64,000 nt of DNA from Halomonas alkalicola (GCF_030704205.1 NZ_CP131913.1:3224001-3288000), one strand, 5' to 3'. Shown: positions 14,637 to 28,719, numbered from the stretch's first letter. Notes: generated from the letters alone by a model not told the origin. Made by a program: numbers and translations.

Positions 14637-15527
14637 ATGACCCAGCAGACCCCCGGCGCCCGCTTCCGTGCCGCCCTCGAGGCCAATCGCCCGCTGCCCA
14701 TCGTCGGTACCATCAACGCCTACACCGCCATGATGGCCAAGCGCGTCGGCCACCAGGCCATCTATCTCTCCGGCGGCGGCGTGGCCAATGCCTCCTTCGG
14801 CCTGCCGGATCTCGGCATGACCACCATGAACGACGTGGTCGAGAATGCCCACCGCATCTGCGGCCCCACCGACCTGCCGCTGCTGGTGGATATCGATACC
14901 GGCTGGGGCGGCGCCTTCAACATCGCCCGCACCGTCAAGGAGATGCAGCGCGCGGGCGTTGCCGCCGTGCACATCGAGGACCAGGTCGCCCAGAAGCGCT
15001 GCGGCCACCGCCCCAACAAGGCCATCGTCTCCCAGCAGGAGATGGTCGACCGCGTCAAGGCCGCCGCCGATGCGCGCATCGACCCGGACTTCTACCTGAT
15101 CGCCCGCACCGACGCCTTCCAGAAGGATGGGCTGGATGCCGCCATCGAACGTGCCCAGGCCTGCATCGAGGCCGGCGCCGACGCCATCTTCGCCGAGGCG
15201 GTGCACACCCTGGACGACTACAAGGCCTTCTGCGAGCGCGTCGACGCGCCGATCCTGGCCAACATCACCGAGTTCGGCGCCACGCCGCTGTTCTCCCAGC
15301 AGGAACTGGGCGAGGTGGGCTGCCGCATGGTGCTCTATCCGCTGTCCGCCTTCCGCGCCATGAACGCCGCGGCGCTCAAGGTCTATCAGAGCATCCATGC
15401 CAACGGCCACCAGCGCGACGTGGTGGAGCTGATGCAGACTCGCGACGAGCTCTACGACTTCCTGAACTACCACAGCTTCGAGCAGAAGCTCGATGCGCTC
15501 TTTGCCGAGAAGGGCAGCGACGCCTGA
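14637..15527 (+). CDS. prpB: 2-methylisocitrate lyase
   Basis: This 296-residue member of the isocitrate lyase/PEP mutase superfamily has the catalytic signature KRCGHR and the upstream metal-site segment DIDTGWGG. It splits 2-methylisocitrate into pyruvate and succinate, the last step of propionate breakdown. Length equals E. coli PrpB. An AGGAGAGAG site precedes the ATG, and the gene is 59 bp after the GntR regulator. The neighbouring prpC, acnD and prpF confirm the assignment. Confidence 0.97.
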   Translation: MTQQTPGARFRAALEANRPLPIVGTINAYTAMMAKRVGHQAIYLSGGGVANASFGLPDLGMTTMNDVVENAHRICGPTDLPLLVDIDTGWGGAFNIARTVKEMQRAGVAAVHIEDQVAQKRCGHRPNKAIVSQQEMVDRVKAAADARIDPDFYLIARTDAFQKDGLDAAIERAQACIEAGADAIFAEAVHTLDDYKAFCERVDAPILANITEFGATPLFSQQELGEVGCRMVLYPLSAFRAMNAAALKVYQSIHANGHQRDVVELMQTRDELYDFLNYHSFEQKLDALFAEKGSDA

Positions 15528-15573
15528 GTCGCGCCCGCCAGTCACTTCGGATACCTACAAGAGGAGAGAGATC

Positions 15574-16701
15574 ATGGTTGATAAACCCATCGGCGGCGCC
15601 GGCCTGCGTGGCCAGAGTGCAGGTACCACCGCCCTGTGTACCGTGGGCAAGACCGGTTCCGGCCTGACCTATCGCGGCTTCGACATCAAGGAGCTGGCGG
15701 AAAAGGCGAAGTTCGAGGAAGTGGCCTACCTGCTGCTCAAGGGCAAGCTGCCCAACCAGGCCGAGCTCGACGCCTACATTTCCAAGCTCAAGGGCCTGCG
15801 TGGCCTGCCGCAGCCGCTCAAGACCGTGCTGGAGCAGATCCCCAAGGACGCCCACCCCATGGACGTGATGCGCACCGGCGCCTCCATGCTGGGCAACCTG
15901 GAGACCGAGCAGAGCTTCGACGAGCAGCAGGATGTCTCCGACCGCCTGCTGGCCGTGCTGCCCTCGATCATCTGCTACTGGTACCGCTTCAGCCACGACG
16001 GCGTGCGCATCGAGACCGAGACCGACGATGACTCCGTGGGTGCCCACTTCCTGCACCTGCTGCGCGGCGAGGCCCCCTCCGAGCTGCATGCTCGCGTCAT
16101 GAACGTCTCGCTGATCCTCTACGCCGAGCACGAGTTCAACGCCTCGACCTTCACCGCGCGCGTCTGCGCCTCGACTCTCTCCGACATGCACTCCTGCGTG
16201 ACCGGCGCCATCGGCTCGCTGCGCGGTCCGCTCCACGGCGGCGCCAACGAGGCGGCCATGGACATGATCGAGAACTGGGCCTCCGCCGACGAGGCCGAGC
16301 GCGAGATCATGGGCATGCTCGAGCGCAAGGAGAAGATCATGGGCTTCGGCCATGCGATCTATCGCGAGTCCGACCCGCGCAACGCCATCATCAAGGAGTG
16401 GTCGAAGAAGCTGGCCGAGGACGTGGGTGACACGGTGCTCTACCCGGTCTCCGAGCGCGTCGAGGCGGTGATGTGGCGCGAGAAGAAGCTGTTCTGCAAC
16501 GCCGACTTCTTCCATGCCAGCGCCTACCACTTCATGGACATCCCCACCAAGCTGTTCACGCCGATCTTCGTCTGCTCGCGCGTTACCGGCTGGGCGGCTC
16601 ATGTCTTCGAGCAGCGCGCCAACAACCGTATCATTCGCCCGAGCGCCGATTACGTCGGCCCGGAGAAGAGCGAGTGGGTGCCCATCGAGGATCGGGGTTG
16701 A
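15574..16701 (+). CDS. prpC: 2-methylcitrate synthase
   Basis: The 375-residue citrate-synthase-family enzyme condenses propionyl-CoA with oxaloacetate. The catalytic His/Asp region (RGPLHGGANEAAMDM and the conserved GFGHAIYRESDPR) is intact. It is shorter than housekeeping GltA, as expected for PrpC. The start ATG follows GAGGAGAGAG. It is separated from prpB by 46 bp and from acnD by two bases, supporting a single operon. GltA-type activity with acetyl-CoA as a side reaction is common in the family. Confidence 0.96.
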   Translation: MVDKPIGGAGLRGQSAGTTALCTVGKTGSGLTYRGFDIKELAEKAKFEEVAYLLLKGKLPNQAELDAYISKLKGLRGLPQPLKTVLEQIPKDAHPMDVMRTGASMLGNLETEQSFDEQQDVSDRLLAVLPSIICYWYRFSHDGVRIETETDDDSVGAHFLHLLRGEAPSELHARVMNVSLILYAEHEFNASTFTARVCASTLSDMHSCVTGAIGSLRGPLHGGANEAAMDMIENWASADEAEREIMGMLERKEKIMGFGHAIYRESDPRNAIIKEWSKKLAEDVGDTVLYPVSERVEAVMWREKKLFCNADFFHASAYHFMDIPTKLFTPIFVCSRVTGWAAHVFEQRANNRIIRPSADYVGPEKSEWVPIEDRG

Positions 16702-16703
16702 GT

Positions 16704-19334
16704 ATGAATACGGACTACCGTAAACCGCTTCCCGGCACCGAGCTGGACTACTTCGACGTGCGTGCGGCCGTCGAGGAGATCCAGCCCGGTGCCTATGACA
16801 CCCTTCCCTACACCTCCCGGGTGCTCGCCGAGCAGCTGGTGCGTCGCTGCGAGCCGGAATTGCTCAACGATGCCCTCAAGCAGCTGATCGAGCGCCGCCG
16901 TGACCTGGACTTCCCCTGGTACCCGGCCCGGGTGGTGTGCCACGACATCCTCGGCCAGACGGCGCTTGTCGACCTGGCCGGCCTGCGCGACGCCATCGCC
17001 GAGCAGGGCGGTGACCCCGCCAAGGTCAACCCGGTGGTGCCGACCCAGCTGATCGTCGACCACTCGCTCGCTGTGGAGCACGCCGGCTTCGAGCCGGACG
17101 CCTTCGAGAAGAACCGCGCCATCGAGGATCGTCGCAACGAGGACCGTTTCCACTTCATCGAGTGGACCAAGACCGCCTTCGAGAACGTCGACGTGATCCC
17201 CGCCGGCAACGGCATCATGCACCAGATCAACCTGGAGAAGATGTCGCCGGTGGTCCAGGCGCGCCCGGATGAGAATGGAAAGCGCGTGGCCTATCCCGAC
17301 ACCTGCGTGGGCACCGACAGCCACACGCCGCACATCGACTGCCTGGGCGTCATCGCCATCGGCGTCGGTGGCCTCGAAGCCGAGACCGTGATGCTGGGCC
17401 GTCCCTCCATGATGCGGCTGCCCGACATTGTCGGCGTGGAGCTGACCGGCAGGCCCAAGCCCGGCATCACCGCCACCGATATCGTGCTGGCGATCACCGA
17501 GTTCCTGCGCAAGGAGCGCGTGGTCGGCGCCTATCTCGAGTTCTACGGCGAGGGGGCCAAGAGTCTCACCATCGGCGACCGCGCCACCATCTCCAACATG
17601 ACCCCGGAGTACGGGGCCACCGCGGCGATGTTCTACATCGACGAGCAGACCATTGACTACCTGACGCTCACCGGCCGCGAGCCGGAGCAGGTCGAGCTGG
17701 TGGAAAAGTACGCCAAGCAGACCGGCCTGTGGGCCGACAGCCTGGCCAACGCCCAGTACGAGCGGGTGCTGACCTTCGATCTTTCCAGCGTCGAGCGCAA
17801 CCTGGCCGGCCCCTCCAACCCGCACCGCCGCCTGCCCACCAGTGCGCTGCACGAGCGCGGCATCGCCGTGGACTACGACAAGGCCCAGGCGGAGGAGAAG
17901 GAAGGCCGGATGCCCGATGGCGCGGTGATCATCGCCGCCATCACCAGCTGCACCAATACCTCGAACCCGCGCAACGTGGTGGGAGCGGGCCTGCTCGCCA
18001 AGAAGGCCAACGAGCTCGGCCTGATTCGCAAGCCCTGGGTGAAGTCGTCCTTCGCCCCGGGGTCCAAGGTCGCGCGGCTCTATCTCGAAGAGTCAGGCCT
18101 GCTGCCGGAGCTGGAGAAGCTCGGCTTCGGCATCGTCGCCTACGCCTGCACCACCTGTAACGGCATGTCCGGGGCGCTGGATCCCAAGATCCAGCAGGAG
18201 ATCATCGACCGCGATCTCTACGCCACCGCCGTGCTCTCCGGCAACCGCAACTTCGACGGCCGCATCCACCCCTACGCCAAGCAGGCCTTCCTGGCCTCGC
18301 CGGCGCTGGTGGTGGCCTACGCCATCGCCGGGACCGTGCGCTTCGACATCGAGAAGGACGTGCTGGGCACCGACAAGGACGGCAACTCGGTCACCCTCAA
18401 GGACCTGTGGCCCTCCGACGAGGAGATCGACGCCATCGTCGGCGAGTTCGTCAAGCCGGAGCAGTTCAAGCAGGTCTACATCCCGATGTTCGACCTGGAC
18501 GCCTTCGAGAAGGCCGAGAGCCCGCTCTACGACTGGCGCCCGCAGAGCACCTACATCCGCCGCCCGCCCTACTGGGAAGGCACCATGGCGGCCGAGCGCG
18601 AGCTCAAGGGCATGCGGCCCCTGGCGATCCTGCCGGACAACATCACCACCGACCATCTGTCGCCGTCGAATGCCATCATGATGGACAGTGCGGCGGGCGA
18701 GTACCTGCACAAGATGGGCCTGCCGGAGGAGGACTTCAACTCCTACGCCACCCACCGCGGCGACCATCTCACCGCCCAGCGGGCGACGCTCGCCAACCCC
18801 AAGCTCTTCAACGAGATGGTGCGGGACGACGCAGGCGAGGTGGTGCAGGGGTCGCTGGCGCGGGTCGAGCCGGAAGGCCAGGTGATGCGCATGTGGGAGG
18901 CCATCGAGACCTACATGAACCGCAAGCAGCCGCTGATCATCATCGCCGGCGCCGACTACGGTCAGGGCTCGTCCCGTGACTGGGCGGCCAAGGGCGTGGC
19001 GCTGGCTGGGGTCGAGGCGATCGTGGCCGAGGGCTTCGAGCGCATCCACCGTACCAACCTGATCGGCATGGGCGTGATGCCGCTGCAGTTCCAGGAGGGC
19101 ACCACTCGCCACACCCTGCAGCTCGACGGCACCGAGACCTATGACGTGGAAGGCAAGGCGGCGCCGGGCGCGACCCTGGAACTGGTCATCCATCGCAAGA
19201 CCGGCGAAGTCGACCGGGTGCCGGTGACCTGCCGCCTGGATACCGCGGAAGAGGTCACCGTCTACTCCGCCGGTGGCGTGCTGCAGCGCTTTGCCAAGGA
19301 CTTCCTGGAGTCCACGGCCGAGGCGACAAGCTGA
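16704..19334 (+). CDS. acnD: Fe-S 2-methylcitrate dehydratase AcnD
   Basis: This 876-residue aconitase-superfamily enzyme ligates its 4Fe-4S cluster through the cysteines of SCTNTSNP and YACTTCNGMSG. A swivelling C-terminal domain contains GADYGQGSSRDWAAKG. AcnD dehydrates 2-methylcitrate to 2-methyl-trans-aconitate and needs PrpF to complete the isomerisation; this pair replaces PrpD. The gene begins two bases after prpC. No prpD is present in the window, consistent with the AcnD/PrpF route. The suf operon elsewhere in the window would supply its cluster, a functional link by inference only. Confidence 0.96.
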   Translation: MNTDYRKPLPGTELDYFDVRAAVEEIQPGAYDTLPYTSRVLAEQLVRRCEPELLNDALKQLIERRRDLDFPWYPARVVCHDILGQTALVDLAGLRDAIAEQGGDPAKVNPVVPTQLIVDHSLAVEHAGFEPDAFEKNRAIEDRRNEDRFHFIEWTKTAFENVDVIPAGNGIMHQINLEKMSPVVQARPDENGKRVAYPDTCVGTDSHTPHIDCLGVIAIGVGGLEAETVMLGRPSMMRLPDIVGVELTGRPKPGITATDIVLAITEFLRKERVVGAYLEFYGEGAKSLTIGDRATISNMTPEYGATAAMFYIDEQTIDYLTLTGREPEQVELVEKYAKQTGLWADSLANAQYERVLTFDLSSVERNLAGPSNPHRRLPTSALHERGIAVDYDKAQAEEKEGRMPDGAVIIAAITSCTNTSNPRNVVGAGLLAKKANELGLIRKPWVKSSFAPGSKVARLYLEESGLLPELEKLGFGIVAYACTTCNGMSGALDPKIQQEIIDRDLYATAVLSGNRNFDGRIHPYAKQAFLASPALVVAYAIAGTVRFDIEKDVLGTDKDGNSVTLKDLWPSDEEIDAIVGEFVKPEQFKQVYIPMFDLDAFEKAESPLYDWRPQSTYIRRPPYWEGTMAAERELKGMRPLAILPDNITTDHLSPSNAIMMDSAAGEYLHKMGLPEEDFNSYATHRGDHLTAQRATLANPKLFNEMVRDDAGEVVQGSLARVEPEGQVMRMWEAIETYMNRKQPLIIIAGADYGQGSSRDWAAKGVALAGVEAIVAEGFERIHRTNLIGMGVMPLQFQEGTTRHTLQLDGTETYDVEGKAAPGATLELVIHRKTGEVDRVPVTCRLDTAEEVTVYSAGGVLQRFAKDFLESTAEATS

Positions 19335-19366
19335 CGCCGGGTGAACGCCTGACTAGGTAGATCCCT

Positions 19367-19397
19367 ATCGACCCGGCGCCGCAAGGCCCGGGTCGAT
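19367..19397 (+). terminator. Hairpin between acnD and prpF (possible attenuator)
   Basis: A 10-bp stem (atcgacccgg paired with ccgggtcgat) with a loop of about ten bases is followed by a T-rich run (ctttaccttctt). It may partly terminate acnD transcription and lower prpF expression, since prpF follows on the same strand only 53 bp later. Confidence 0.6.
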
Positions 19398-19449
19398 CTT
19401 TACCTTCTTCAGCCTCTTTATCCTATTTACCTTCAAGGAAGCGACCTTC

Positions 19450-20640
19450 ATGGCTCACGTTCCCCAGATTCGTATTCCCGCCACCTACATGCGCGGCGGC
19501 ACCAGCAAGGGCGTCTTCTTCCGGCTCGACGACCTGCCCGAGGCGGCGCGCAAGCCCGGTGAGGCCCGGGACCGCTTGCTGATGCGGGTGATCGGCAGCC
19601 CCGACCCCTACCAGAAGCAGATCGATGGCATGGGCGGGGCCACCTCCAGCACCAGCAAGACGGTGATTCTCTCGAAGAGTGAGAGCCCCGACCATGACGT
19701 GGACTATCTCTTCGGCCAGGTCGCCATCGACAAGGCCTTCGTCGACTGGAGCGGCAACTGCGGCAACCTCTCTGCCGCCGTTGGGCCCTTTGCCGTGGCC
19801 AACGGCCTGGTCGACTCGGCGCGCATCCCCGATAACGGCGTGGTGGAGGTGCGCATCTGGCAGGTCAATATCGGCAAGACCATCGTCTGCCAGGTGCCCA
19901 TCACCAACGGCGAGGTGCAGGAGACCGGCGACTTCGAGCTCGACGGCGTGACCTTCCCGGCGGCCGAGGTGCCGGTGGCCTTCAAGGACCCCGCCGACGG
20001 CGGGGGGGCGATCTTCCCCACCGGCAACCTGGTGGATGAGCTGGAGGTGCCGGCTGATGTGGTGGAGGGGGGCACCCTCAAGGCCACCCTGATCAACGCC
20101 GGCATTCCCACCGTCTTCGTCAACGCGGATGAGATCGGCTACACCGGCGCCGAGCTGCAGGAGGCGATCAACGGCGACGCCGAGGCGCTGGCGCGCTTCG
20201 AGACGATCCGCGCCCACGGCGCGGTGAAGATGGGGCTGATCAAGGACGTGGCCGAGGCGGCCTCTCGCCAGCACACTCCCAAGGTCGCCTTCGTGGCGCC
20301 CCCGGCGAGCTATAGCGCCTCCAGTGGCAAGGCGGTCGAGGCTGAATCCATCGACCTGCTGGTGCGGGCGCTCTCCATGGGCAAGCTGCATCACGCCATG
20401 ATGGGTACCGCGGCGGTGGCGATCGCCTCCGCCGCGGCTATCGAGGGTACCCTGGTCAACCTGGCCGCCGGCGGCGGCAAGCGCAACGCCGTCACCTTCG
20501 GCCACCCCTCCGGCACCCTGCGGGTGGGTGCCGCGGCTAGCCTGGTGGACGGTCGCTGGGTGATCGACGAGGCGGTGATGAGCCGCAGCGCCCGGGTGCT
20601 GATGGAGGGCTTCGTACGTATTCCCGGCGACAGCTTCTGA
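19450..20640 (+). CDS. prpF: 2-methylaconitate cis-trans isomerase PrpF
   Basis: The 396-residue protein has the DapF-like fold family signature YMRGGTSKGVFFR at its N-terminus and the second-half WSGNCGNLSAAVGPFA segment. PrpF converts 2-methyl-trans-aconitate, made by AcnD, to the cis isomer. A CAAGGAAG site lies before the ATG. It closes the prp cluster. The downstream hairpin at 20659-20696 probably ends the transcript. Confidence 0.96.
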   Translation: MAHVPQIRIPATYMRGGTSKGVFFRLDDLPEAARKPGEARDRLLMRVIGSPDPYQKQIDGMGGATSSTSKTVILSKSESPDHDVDYLFGQVAIDKAFVDWSGNCGNLSAAVGPFAVANGLVDSARIPDNGVVEVRIWQVNIGKTIVCQVPITNGEVQETGDFELDGVTFPAAEVPVAFKDPADGGGAIFPTGNLVDELEVPADVVEGGTLKATLINAGIPTVFVNADEIGYTGAELQEAINGDAEALARFETIRAHGAVKMGLIKDVAEAASRQHTPKVAFVAPPASYSASSGKAVEAESIDLLVRALSMGKLHHAMMGTAAVAIASAAAIEGTLVNLAAGGGKRNAVTFGHPSGTLRVGAAASLVDGRWVIDEAVMSRSARVLMEGFVRIPGDSF

Positions 20641-20658
20641 TCGATCTGCCTGTGGGTG

Positions 20659-20696
20659 CCAGGAGCCCGGAGCCTCGTTGAGCTCCGGGTCCCTGG
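20659..20696 (+). terminator. Hairpin after prpF
   Basis: A long stem (ccagg..cccggagc paired with gctccggg..cctgg) lies 18 bp after the prpF stop. The T-run is weak, so this may be a Rho-assisted or structural end. Confidence 0.55.
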
Positions 20697-20869
20697 CTTC
20701 GCCGAGCGATATCTTGATATGGGTCATGGCCCTTTGCGTGTCGTTGAGCTACATTTTTCTAGCGGAAGGGGTTGCACCCCTCGGGGGAAAGCCGTAAAGT
20801 ACGCATCCGCTGCCGGTGACCAGCAAGGTTGCAGGCGGTGAAAGGTGGTAGAAGTGCTTGTTCTGCTTG
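20697..20869. other. Gene-free stretch upstream of the rRNA promoters
   Basis: Together with the rRNA promoters and leader, about 700 bp after prpF hold no convincing protein gene. In this part I see no recognisable element. A 61-codon open frame here lacks a ribosome site and any family resemblance. Confidence 0.6.
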
Positions 20870-20894
20870 AGATTTTTGAAAGTTTCGAAAATCT
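20870..20894 (+). promoter_or_regulatory. UP-element-like AT-rich inverted repeat of rrn P1
   Basis: AGATTTT and AAAATCT form an inverted repeat with an AT-rich centre ending seven bases before the P1 -35 box. The position (about -38 to -62 relative to the start) and composition fit an rRNA UP element that binds the RNA polymerase alpha subunit. Confidence 0.6.
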
Positions 20895-20900
20895 TCTCGC

Positions 20901-20928
20901 TTGACACTCACCGCGGATTCGCTAGAAT
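20901..20928 (+). promoter_or_regulatory. rRNA promoter P1
   Basis: A consensus TTGACA -35 (20901-20906) and TAGAAT -10 (20923-20928) are separated by 16 bp and followed by the GC-rich discriminator GCGC. The last feature is typical of promoters under stringent (ppGpp) control. Confidence 0.85.
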
Positions 20929-21041
20929 GCGCACCACTTGTTCTGCAGGGCTCGCTGAGGGCTCTATTCGCAGCGCCTCGGCAAGATGAGGCGGGCAGTC
21001 AGCGAAAATCGGACGGGGTGCCACGCACCGCCAATCGCCGC

Positions 21042-21069
21042 TTGACACGCTGAAGCGAATCGGTAGAAT
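21042..21069 (+). promoter_or_regulatory. rRNA promoter P2
   Basis: TTGACA (21042-21047) and TAGAAT (21064-21069) again have a 16-bp spacer and GCGC discriminator. P2 resembles P1 closely, so the pair looks like a promoter duplication. Confidence 0.85.
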
Positions 21070-21157
21070 GCGCCTTCCTCGCAGGGCGCTGGCGACAGAG
21101 AGTTCACTCTCACCGACAGCAAGCGAGACGCTCCACTCGAATGTCGAGACGGGAGCC

Positions 21158-21170
21158 GCTCTTTAACAAT
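21158..21170 (+). promoter_or_regulatory. boxA antitermination site in the 16S leader
   Basis: GCTCTTTAACAAT matches the boxA consensus that recruits NusB/NusE to the nascent rRNA transcript and prevents Rho-dependent termination. An identical copy lies before the 23S gene. Confidence 0.88.
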
Positions 21171-21246
21171 CGATCAGGTAATTCATGTGGGCGCTTGTCG
21201 ATGTGTCGGTGACCAGTCACTGAAACATCAAGGCAAGCGACTCGTC

Positions 21247-21263
21247 AAAGATCTTCGGATCTT
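21247..21263 (+). other. Leader hairpin with T-run before 16S
   Basis: AAAGATC-TTCG-GATCTTT forms a perfect 7-bp stem with a UUCG tetraloop followed by further T residues. It resembles an intrinsic terminator but lies downstream of boxA in the rRNA leader, so it is more likely a processing or folding element. Confidence 0.7.
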
Positions 21264-21335
21264 TTTGAGAACGTTTGAACCTTGAGCCAAGTTTGGTCCG
21301 CTTCCTTCTTTGAAGGGTAAGGACTATACGATCTT

Positions 21336-22874
<1,539 letters not shown>

Positions 22875-22967
22875 TCGACGACGTCCCGACACGCGGCAAG
22901 TGCTCACAATGAATTACCTGATCGACCAGAGCAAAGACTGTTTGGGTATAGGCCCAGCGTGACCAAT

Positions 22968-23044
<77 letters not shown>

Positions 23045-23054
23045 TTCTCTGAAC

Positions 23055-23151
23055 GACCGGGCAGCTCAGTTGGTTAGAGCGCACCCCCGGAAGTTCTGTG
23101 AAGAGAAGGGTGAGGTCGCGGGGTTTGTTTCAAATCTGCCCAGACCCACCA
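23055..23151 (+). pseudogene. Degenerate second tRNA-Ile-like sequence
   Basis: Three blocks match the intact tRNA-Ile just upstream: the D-arm and first anticodon-stem strand (23062-23087), the second anticodon-stem strand (23106-23118) and the T-loop with acceptor 3' strand and CCA (23129-23151). Between them the anticodon loop is expanded to about 21 nt with no GAT, and the T-arm has an insertion of about 6 nt. The 5' acceptor strand is replaced, so it no longer pairs with CAGACCC. It cannot be a functional tRNA. Origin by duplication and rearrangement is inferred; a sequencing or assembly artefact is the alternative. Confidence 0.85.
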
Positions 23152-23233
23152 AATTTTATCCAGTCCTGCGTTATTTTGTGACTCGCATAGCAGGCTATGC
23201 GTCGCCACAAAATGCCTTGGTCTGAATAAAATT
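23152..23233. repeat. Palindromic hairpin element in the 16S-23S spacer
   Basis: Nested inverted repeats form one long stem-loop: outer AATTTTAT/ATAAAATT, then ATTTTGTG/CACAAAAT, then CGCATAG/CTATGCG around a four-base loop. The 82-bp element begins inside or right after the CCA of the degenerate tRNA copy and is much more AT-rich than its surroundings. It looks like a REP or MITE-type dispersed element, but copies elsewhere are not visible in this window. Confidence 0.82.
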
Positions 23234-23254
23234 GCCCAGTGTTGGGTAATCAGT

Positions 23255-23330
23255 GGGGCCATAGCTCAGCTGGGAGAGCGCCTGCCTTGCACGCAGGAGG
23301 TCAGCGGTTCGATCCCGCTTGGCTCCACCA
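23255..23330 (+). tRNA. tRNA-Ala(TGC)
   Basis: The 76-nt cloverleaf has the alanine identity pair G3-U70 (GGGGCCA with TGGCTCC), anticodon TGC in loop CTTGCAC and an encoded CCA end. Confidence 0.97.
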
Positions 23331-23426
23331 TCCTCCCCCACAACAGTCATTACCTGATCGGATCCGCAGTCATAAGCCATCCTTGCACTTCGCAATGACC
23401 GGTTTATGACTGTCGATTGACAGTCT

Positions 23427-23439
23427 GCTCTTTAACAAT
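23427..23439 (+). promoter_or_regulatory. boxA antitermination site before 23S
   Basis: GCTCTTTAACAAT is identical to the copy in the 16S leader, as expected for the spacer boxA of bacterial rRNA operons. Confidence 0.88.
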
Positions 23440-23558
23440 GTGAATCATGCTGACAAACGTTCCTTCCTGGAGAGATTCAGGAAGAACATGAGATACGTCT
23501 CAAGCGTATCCGGCAATTGTCAAACTGTCATCGCAGATCAGACCCCTTGGGGTTATAT

Positions 23559-26459
<2,901 letters not shown>

Positions 26460-26541
26460 ATAACACCCAAGTGGTCTGTCGATGACAGATGACAGCGGAT
26501 ACGCACGAGACGTCTCGACGTCAGCATGATTCACCGTTTTT

Positions 26542-26660
26542 CGCCTGACGACCATAGCGTGCGTGAACCACCTGATCCCATGCCGAACTCAGCAGTGAAA
26601 CCGCTCAGCGCCGATGGTAGTGTGGGGTCTCCCCATGTGAGAGTAGGTCATCGTCAGGCA
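26542..26660 (+). rRNA. rrf: 5S ribosomal RNA
   Basis: A gene of about 119 nt runs from GCCTGACGACC to its pairing partner GTCGTCAGGC-like end, with the conserved CCGAACTCAG loop. It closes the operon; no tRNA follows it. Confidence 0.95.
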
Positions 26661-26668
26661 CTTATAGA

Positions 26669-26706
26669 GAAAAGCCCCGATCATCGTGAGATGGTCGGGG
26701 TTTTTC
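26669..26706 (+). terminator. rRNA operon terminator
   Basis: The strong stem aaagccccgat/atggtcggggttttt with a short loop and a five-T run starts eight bases after the 5S gene. Confidence 0.92.
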
Positions 26707-26763
26707 GCATGGCGGCAGCGTATCGAGCCGGGGGTTCGCCATTGAGGGAAGAGGGCAGGGGAT

Positions 26764-26793
26764 TAGACTTTGGTATAAAGACTAAGGTATAAT
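26764..26793 (+). promoter_or_regulatory. Probable promoter of the 53-residue ORF
   Basis: A consensus TATAAT (26788-26793) lies 37 bp before the small ORF. The upstream -35 is weak (TAGACT at 26764-26769, 18-bp spacer). A near-direct repeat GGTATAA occurs twice here. Confidence 0.55.
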
Positions 26794-26829
26794 GCTCGAC
26801 AATGTGAACATGTCCTGAGGTCCTTTCCC

Positions 26830-26991
26830 ATGAGCAATGCCAAGGCGATCTATCCGACCATCTGGGATCTGGCCAGCGACCAGCGTCCCGTCATCATGCC
26901 CCTGCTGCGCGGCGTGTGGCGTGCAATGATGAAGATGGCCGAGGCTCAGTGCCGGGCCCAGGCCGGCCGTGAGTACCTTCCGTACGTCTGA
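26830..26991 (+). CDS. Small hypothetical protein (53 residues)
   Basis: An ATG preceded at normal distance by TGAGG opens a 53-codon frame encoding a protein that begins MSNAKAIYPTIWDLASDQRP and ends REYLPYV. It has no signal peptide or clear membrane helix; the middle (PLLRGVWRAMMKMAEAQ) could be an amphipathic helix. I do not recognise the family. A TATAAT-type promoter upstream and a hairpin plus terminator downstream make a real, independently transcribed gene likely. Confidence 0.65.
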   Translation: MSNAKAIYPTIWDLASDQRPVIMPLLRGVWRAMMKMAEAQCRAQAGREYLPYV

Positions 26992-27042
26992 TCGGTGCCT
27001 CTCCCTCCTGTGCATCTCTCACAGGGGGGAAGGAGAATCATG

Positions 27043-27076
27043 AAAAAAGCCCGGGCTTCACAGCCCGGGCTTTTTT
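27043..27076. terminator. Bidirectional terminator between the small ORF and gdhA
   Basis: A perfect stem AAGCCCGGGCT/AGCCCGGGCTT with a four-base loop is flanked by A6 and T6 runs, so it can end transcription from both sides. A weaker hairpin (ctcctgtg/cacagggg) lies just before it at about 27003-27031. Confidence 0.95.
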
Positions 27077-27102
27077 CTTTCTGTCGACTGGCGGGAGAAG
27101 GC

Positions 27103-28565
<1,463 letters not shown>

Positions 28566-28719
28566 CTGTATAGGCTATGCGTTGGTTAGACATTGATATG
28601 AGCCGAATTAGCTTGAAACTGCCGCTTTCTTTCGCACCAAATAAATACATTAGAATCTTTTCAAAAATGGTGATTAAACGCTAGCGGTATCTCGTGCCGC
28701 TGGCCGCCCCGCTGGTATC

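Noticed and set aside
20656..20841. A 61-codon frame between prpF and the rRNA promoters
   Set aside because: It lacks a Shine-Dalgarno, is not family-like, and spans the post-prpF hairpin.
23055..23151. A second functional tRNA
   Set aside because: The acceptor stem does not pair and the anticodon loop is far too large, so it is reported as a pseudogene.
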